A DNA stretch of 64,000 nt from Anomaloglossus baeobatrachus (lineage: Eukaryota > Chordata > Amphibia > Anura > Aromobatidae): NCBI RefSeq assembly GCF_048569485.1, contig NC_134358.1:241612404-241676403 (forward strand), read 5' to 3'. The notes under the pieces were generated by a model. It worked only from the letters and a program-made list of their open reading frames with translations. It made no database searches and was not told where the DNA came from. Shown here in pieces: positions 59,244 to 64,000 of this stretch. The position numbers were made by a program, and so were the translations under genes. Each line of letters starts with the position of its first letter. Positions within the stretch are counted from its first letter, which is position 1.

Positions 59244-61433
59244 GGCTAGGTTCACACACTGCGTTTTTTTGACGCTACGTTTTTGTGCGTTTTTTGTGGC
59301 AAAAACCGCACAAAAACGCACCCGCGGCAAAAAAACGCGGCAAAAAACGCACGTGTTTTGCCGCCATTTTGTGCGGTTTTTGCTGCGTTTTGCTGCGTTT
59401 TTGCTCACTGTGTCTTTATGCGTTTTTTTATCAGTGAACAAAAAAAAAAGGTGTGATGTCATTTCCTTCTTCAATATGTTCTTCATTCTCCACTAGTGTA
59501 TGCAGGAGAGCAGACAGCTGCAGAACTACAAGGCTCAGCATACTCCACCCAATAGTGTATGCAGGAGTGCAGACAGCAGCTGCAGAACTACAAGGCTCAG
59601 CATGCTCCATCCAGGACTGTATGCTGGAGGGAGAGCAGGGGGAGCAGACCTACAAGGCTCAGCATCCTCCATCCAATAGTGTATGCAGGAGAGCAGACAG
59701 CAGCTGTTGAACTACAAGGCTCAGTATCCTCCATCCAATAGTGGATGCAGGAGAGCAGACAGCAGCTGTCGAACTACAAGGCTCAGCATCCTCTTTCCAG
59801 GACTGTATGCAGGATTTCTTTGCCCCCCAAACAAAAAAAATGACGTGGACTTTGCCATATTTTTGTATGCTAGCCAGGTACAGCAGGCAGGTACGGGCTG
59901 CCCCCAACCCCCAGCTGCCTATTTGTACCCGGCTGGGAACCAAAAATATAGAGAAGCCCTTTTTTTTAATTATTTCATGAATTTCATGAAATAATAAAAA
60001 AAAAAAATGATGTGAGCTTCGCCTAATTTTTGTGTCCAGCCGGGTACAACTAGGCAGCCGGGGATTGGAATCCATGCTTTCTGGGCACCCCCGCTGCGAA
60101 TTGCAGTCCGCAACCACCATAGAAAATGGCGCTTTCATAGAAGCGCCATCTTCTGGCGCTGTATCCAACTCTTCCAGCTGCCCTGATGCCGGGTGGCTCA
60201 CTGGGTAATAATGGGGTTAGGGCTAGCTGTATATTATCAGCTGGCCCTAAGCCCGAAATTCATTGTGTCACGCCAATATTAGACATGGCCACCATGAATT
60301 TGTAGTAAAGATAAAAAAAACACAACACACAGAAAAATATTTTTATTAGAAATAAAACACAACACAATTAGTGACTCCATCTTTATTGAAATAAAGAACC
60401 CCCCCTCCGCAGTAACCCTGGGTCAAGGGTCCCGCGCCGTCAAATCCGGATCCAATATCATCTGATCGGTTTGCTGGAAGGCAAAGCAATCAGATGATGT
60501 GTCAGGATCAAGTGCCCGAATCACATCACACATTAGCTAATTGTATAAAAGCCGTTTATACAATCAGCAGATGCATCGGTGAAAAAAAAAAAATAAAAAA
60601 AAAAATACTCACTTATGTGCTGATTACCGGCAGCTCCTAGAGCGAGTCTATCCCGTCCGATCGCTGCAGCAGCTGCCGGTAATCAGGGATGAAGTCTCCT
60701 GACGCATCCGCTGATAGGTTAAACCGGCCGGCCGCTGGCGTCACCCCGAGACTTACGATCAGCTGATGCGTCAGGTGACTGCATCAGGTGATCCATCGCC
60801 AGGTCCTGCATCTGCAGGCATACGTACCCGGGGAGACTGCACACACCCAGAGCGGCGGTACCGGGAGGAGGAGATGGGAGCGGGCATGGCACCGGGAGGC
60901 TGCAGACAGGTGAGTATGACTTTTTTTTTTCTACTGTTCACTTTTGATTTCGCAGCCGCTTCCACTTCCTGCCTGTACATGATGCCGCACGGCAGCATAC
61001 ATGCACAGGATGGGAGGTGGAGGCAGCGGTGACGGTACCGGGAGGATTCACGCTTCTGTGTTTACTGACAGAAGGAATCCTCTTCCTGTACATGTCACTT
61101 TACTACCCACCTCCTGCATTTATAGCTGCATTTTTAGTCTTAGAAATGCACTAAAATGCACCAAAATGCACCTATTTGCGTTTCTCATTGCGTCATTCAA
61201 CATCCCATTGCACTCAATGGATGAAAAGCGCAGTGAAAAACGCGGGAATAATTGACATGCTGCGTTTTTGTGGCACCACAAAAACGCAGCTGAAAAAAAA
61301 CGCTGTGTGCAGACAGCAAAAATGAAAACTCATAGACTTTGCTGGGGAAGCAAAGTCATGCAGTTTTCTGAGCAAAAACGCACCCGAAAACTGCACAAAA
61401 ACGCCGCGAAAAACGCACTGTGTGAACTTACCC
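59244..61433. mobile_element. 2.2-kb MITE, Harbinger-type (TTA duplication)
   Basis: Ends GGCTAGGTTCACACACTGCG and CGCACTGTGTGAACTTACCC are inverted, with TTA on both sides (59241-59243 and 61434-61436). Subterminal regions are rich in AAAAACGC/GCGTTTTT. The centre carries a minisatellite and a block related to GC-rich interspersed sequence. No transposase was seen, so it is non-autonomous and unusually long for a MITE. Confidence 0.7.
59490..59820 (+). repeat. ~62-bp minisatellite inside the MITE
   Basis: About five irregular units with TGTATGCAGGAGAGCAGACA and AACTACAAGGCTCAGCAT. The frames that run through it are by-products. Confidence 0.85.
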
Positions 61434-61499
61434 TTACTGTTAAAGTGCAGAACCGTGCCCTGCACCCCACGAGCCCTTTCACACTGACCGTGCCGGCCG

Positions 61500-61862
61500 G
61501 AGTTTTTTCTGTATTTTATTTGGAATATCCAGAAGAGTATTGGGAGAATGTCATTTGGTCTGATGAAACCAAAGTAGCACTGTTTGGTAGAAACATAACT
61601 CGTGGTGTTTGGAGGCGACAGAACGCTGAGTTGCATGAGTTGCATGCAAAGAACACCATATTTACTATGAAGCATGGGGGTGGCAACATCATGCTTTGGG
61701 GCTTTTTCTCTGCAAAGGGACCAGGACGACTGATCCATGTACATGAAAGAATGAATGGGGCCATGTACCATGAGATATTGAGTGCAAACCTCCCTCCATC
61801 AGCAAGAGCATTGAAGATGAAATATGGCTGGGTCTTTCAGCATAATAATGATCCCAAGTGTG
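61500..61862 (+). pseudogene. Tc1 transposase catalytic fragment
   Basis: The frame reads [18 protein letters not shown], then [20 protein letters not shown] and VFQHNNDPK. These are the first and second aspartate regions of a Tc1 transposase of a different subfamily from 47499. It starts after the MITE end and stops sharply at 61862 where an LTR-like repeat begins (GTGGTGCCCCTGCGG), so both ends are missing. Confidence 0.85.
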
Positions 61863-62400
61863 GTGCCCCTGCGGCTTCAGCGCCACAGGGTACTGCACCT
61901 CACTTAAGGTGCAGTATTAATTCCGGCTAAGGAGGAGGTTTATCACCGGTGTTTATCACATCACAGTACACACAGCTTAGTAGCCAGCCACTGAAACTGG
62001 GTGAGAGGTCATTTGGATGGTCACCATAGCAATGGGACTTTCCAACTCTCTGGTAAGCACCTGGAGGGTAAAGCTACACAGACTAGGAAGCAAGGCGACA
62101 TACAAACTCAGACAGAACAGCTTACAACAGGAACCATGTGGGACGCAGGAAAACATGGTCGCTGAAGGGAGAGCTTAATAGCTCCCTCAGGACCGGCGCA
62201 GATGGGGCGTGGAGCCCCAGGTAGGTGGGTACTTCAAGTCCCACCAGAAAAATCTGCCGGGTGAGGGGATTGCATGTCCCTTTACCCATCTAAAGTGCCT
62301 GGGGCACAGCAGCAGAAAGGGCCAGGAGCTGTGACCAAGGTCCGGCCCAACAAGGAGCTCGAGTTGCCTGCCACATGGGAAAAGACTTAAACACAGACCA
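61863..62400. repeat. LTR-like repeat, copy 1
   Basis: Shares CACAGGGTACTGCACCTCA, AAGGTGCAGTATT and CTAAGGAGGAGGTTTATCAC with 63005-63120 (CAGAGTACTGAACCTCA, AAGGTGCGATATT, GTAAGGAGGGGGTTAATCAC). It interrupts the Tc1 fragment. Ends and family are uncertain. Confidence 0.4.
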
Positions 62401-63003
62401 GGAGTCCCTGTAGAGCTTTATGTCACAGGGATTCACCAGATAGTGCAAGGAAGAAAGTCTCCGAGTTCACAAGACCGGTGGTGGCCTCCAAAGTATCCGG
62501 GATCGGCTGGAGCCCATCACAGCGGGAATCGACATGTCCAATGGCAGTGCGTGTGACCACTGAGTAAAAGACCTGGAACTGCATCGCTTGTGTCATCCCA
62601 TTATTGCTGGCTCCCACACCATCGTACCCCCAGCGCTATCAGCGCCTGAGAGACTACTACCACCATCATCCTCCCTGGAACCTAGTTCTGCCCATGGAGA
62701 GCTGTACCAACTCAAATTAAACTGCATATCCATCCGTCCCAGAAGAGAGAAGTGATCCAGCAGCGGCAGCTAATTTTGGCTGCACACCACGGTTGGCGTC
62801 ACAAACAGCTACCCCCATCATCCCCCGCTCCCTGTCTTTTATTGACACCCGGGGTCACATAACCAGACAAGAGTAATGTGGCGTCCCAGCAGCAAAAGCA
62901 CCGCAGCCTGGCGACGAGTAACCCCCTGACCCCATGGGCGCATCACAAGCACAACACAACAGCAATAAAGGAGTGGTTTCATAAGAAGCATATGAAGGTG
63001 TGG

Positions 63004-64000
63004 AATCTCTGTGGCTCCAGTTGCTACAGAGTACTGAACCTCAACTAAGGTGCGATATTTGCCTTGGGTAAGGAGGGGGTTAATCACAGGTGTTCCACAT
63101 TCATACTTTACATACAGCCTTCTCATTGGGGAGCTGTGCTAGTGTAGGCAGGGGGGTTGGCCATCAGAAAGCATGGGACTTCCCGGTCACTAGGACAACC
63201 ACCTGGGTGGTGGGTTCAACTTGGGGTAGAATTAGGAGCAACCTTACATGATCTTCAGTCAGTCTACCCGTGTCATCAGTTCTGGCAACACGACATCACC
63301 ACCATCTTCTTCCTTTTTCTTCTTTGACAGGGCCTAGGCTTGGAGTGGAACGCTCAGCCCAGGTTCCTCACTACTGGAAGGGCAAATCTTACAAAGGAAA
63401 TTTTCCAAACACCAGTGGCTTCTTCCAACTTATCCGAGGTCCACTTGGCCACCGGGCAGGCCACCGCGACATCCCAGACCTCCACACTGGCCCAGGACGA
63501 GTAACAGGTACGAGACCAGTCCTGAACCTCCTTCCCCTCTGGGTGCCACATTTTGGTGTCACAAGCAGGATAATGTGCCCGGGCGAAACCCAGATACTGT
63601 GCACTTTACTGGACTGTGTTAAACATATTGCTTGAAAAGGACAGTCGTCATTGTTTGTGCAATGCGGGAAAAGAAGGAGCATGCCTTCATCAGCGGTATC
63701 CACAAAGAGCATGGGTGGAGCACAGAAAGAGCGCGAATGAGATCCCCACTGCCGGAAACTCTGACTGACTTTACTATAGACTGTAACATTTGGTTTGTGT
63801 GTACCCTTTGGCCGAAAGCCAGAAAAACAGTATCTTAATCAGTCAGTGAACAGACTCTGGATAAAGACTCCATTGATGAACTGTGGCTCCAGGTCCTGGA
63901 ACTGACCAGAGGTATGGCTGCTCTGATGAAAAGTGATGCAATCCAAGCAGGGGACTCAGCAACCTGCAACCATTGAACTGGCTTCCAGTACTGGTGACCT
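63004..64000 (+). mobile_element. Possible start of an LTR element running off the window
   Basis: A second copy of the LTR-like repeat begins near 63004. At about 63553 TTTGGTGTCACAAGCAGGAT occurs, placed like the bases just after a 5' LTR in many vertebrate LTR elements, and a leader-like stretch follows to the window end. A similar GGCGTCACAAACAG lies near 62796 behind the first copy. No coding domain is visible, so this is a guess about layout. Confidence 0.3.

Noticed and set aside
61268-61499. Extension of the Tc1 fragment upstream
   Set aside because: The residues before [13 protein letters not shown] come from the MITE terminus and do not resemble transposase.

Overview
The window is non-coding-rich vertebrate DNA, most likely from a frog. 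The reasons are the dense mix of Tc1, hAT, Harbinger-like and piggyBac/Kolobok-like DNA transposons, Penelope-like retroelements and Ty3/gypsy LTR elements, plus interspersed repeats whose termini (TAGAGATGAGC, TTAACCCCTTAAGG) I associate with frog genomes. Nothing here is bacterial: there are no operons, ribosome binding sites or CRISPR arrays. The species call is inference from repeat flavour.

Only one host gene is supported. Four internal exons on the + strand (41168-41383, 44519-44771, 46185-46348, 54784-54943) join in phase across clean AG/GT boundaries. They encode part of a multi-pass membrane protein with about five hydrophobic segments followed by a soluble, charged tail. The first and last exons of the gene were not found. 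I suspect the OFCC1/ojoplano family but am not sure enough to assign the symbol.

Everything else is mobile or repetitive. From left to right: a young, whole-looking Ty3/gypsy element with 1.1-kb LTRs (275-7704); a solo LTR (9316-9995); small inverted-repeat elements and a 31-33-bp minisatellite (about 10-15 kb); mariner-like and hAT-like MITEs; a Tc1 remnant abutting a decayed copy of a widespread uncharacterised protein family (18760-20880); a minisatellite (21.2-22.0 kb); a palindromic hAT-like MITE (23 kb); two copies of a GC-rich LTR-like repeat (25.2-26.4 and 28.0-28.9 kb) on either side of a palindromic Penelope-type end that contains a hammerhead-like core (26.6-26.9 kb); a 6.3-kb hAT transposon with a 1,121-codon transposase frame carrying one nonsense codon and an internal 118-bp tandem array (29117-35413); a 5'-truncated Penelope-like element (about 36.25-37.8 kb); and more MITEs up to the host exons.

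The host introns hold a V-SINE/L2-like retroposon, a Harbinger-type MITE, a mariner-like MITE, a complete but inactivated Tc1 transposon (47499-49133) and a 3.3-kb TTAA-flanked element (50977-54259) that ends about 520 bp before the last exon seen. The right end has further MITEs, one with a 99-bp tandem array of perfect palindromes (about 56.9-57.3 kb), a 2.2-kb Harbinger-type MITE, a Tc1 fragment, and LTR-like repeats that may be the start of an LTR element running off the window.

The most unusual items are the hammerhead-like motifs at Penelope-type ends, the regular 118-bp array inside the hAT element, the tandem palindromes, the Tc1/uncharacterised-family junction, and the membrane-protein gene itself.
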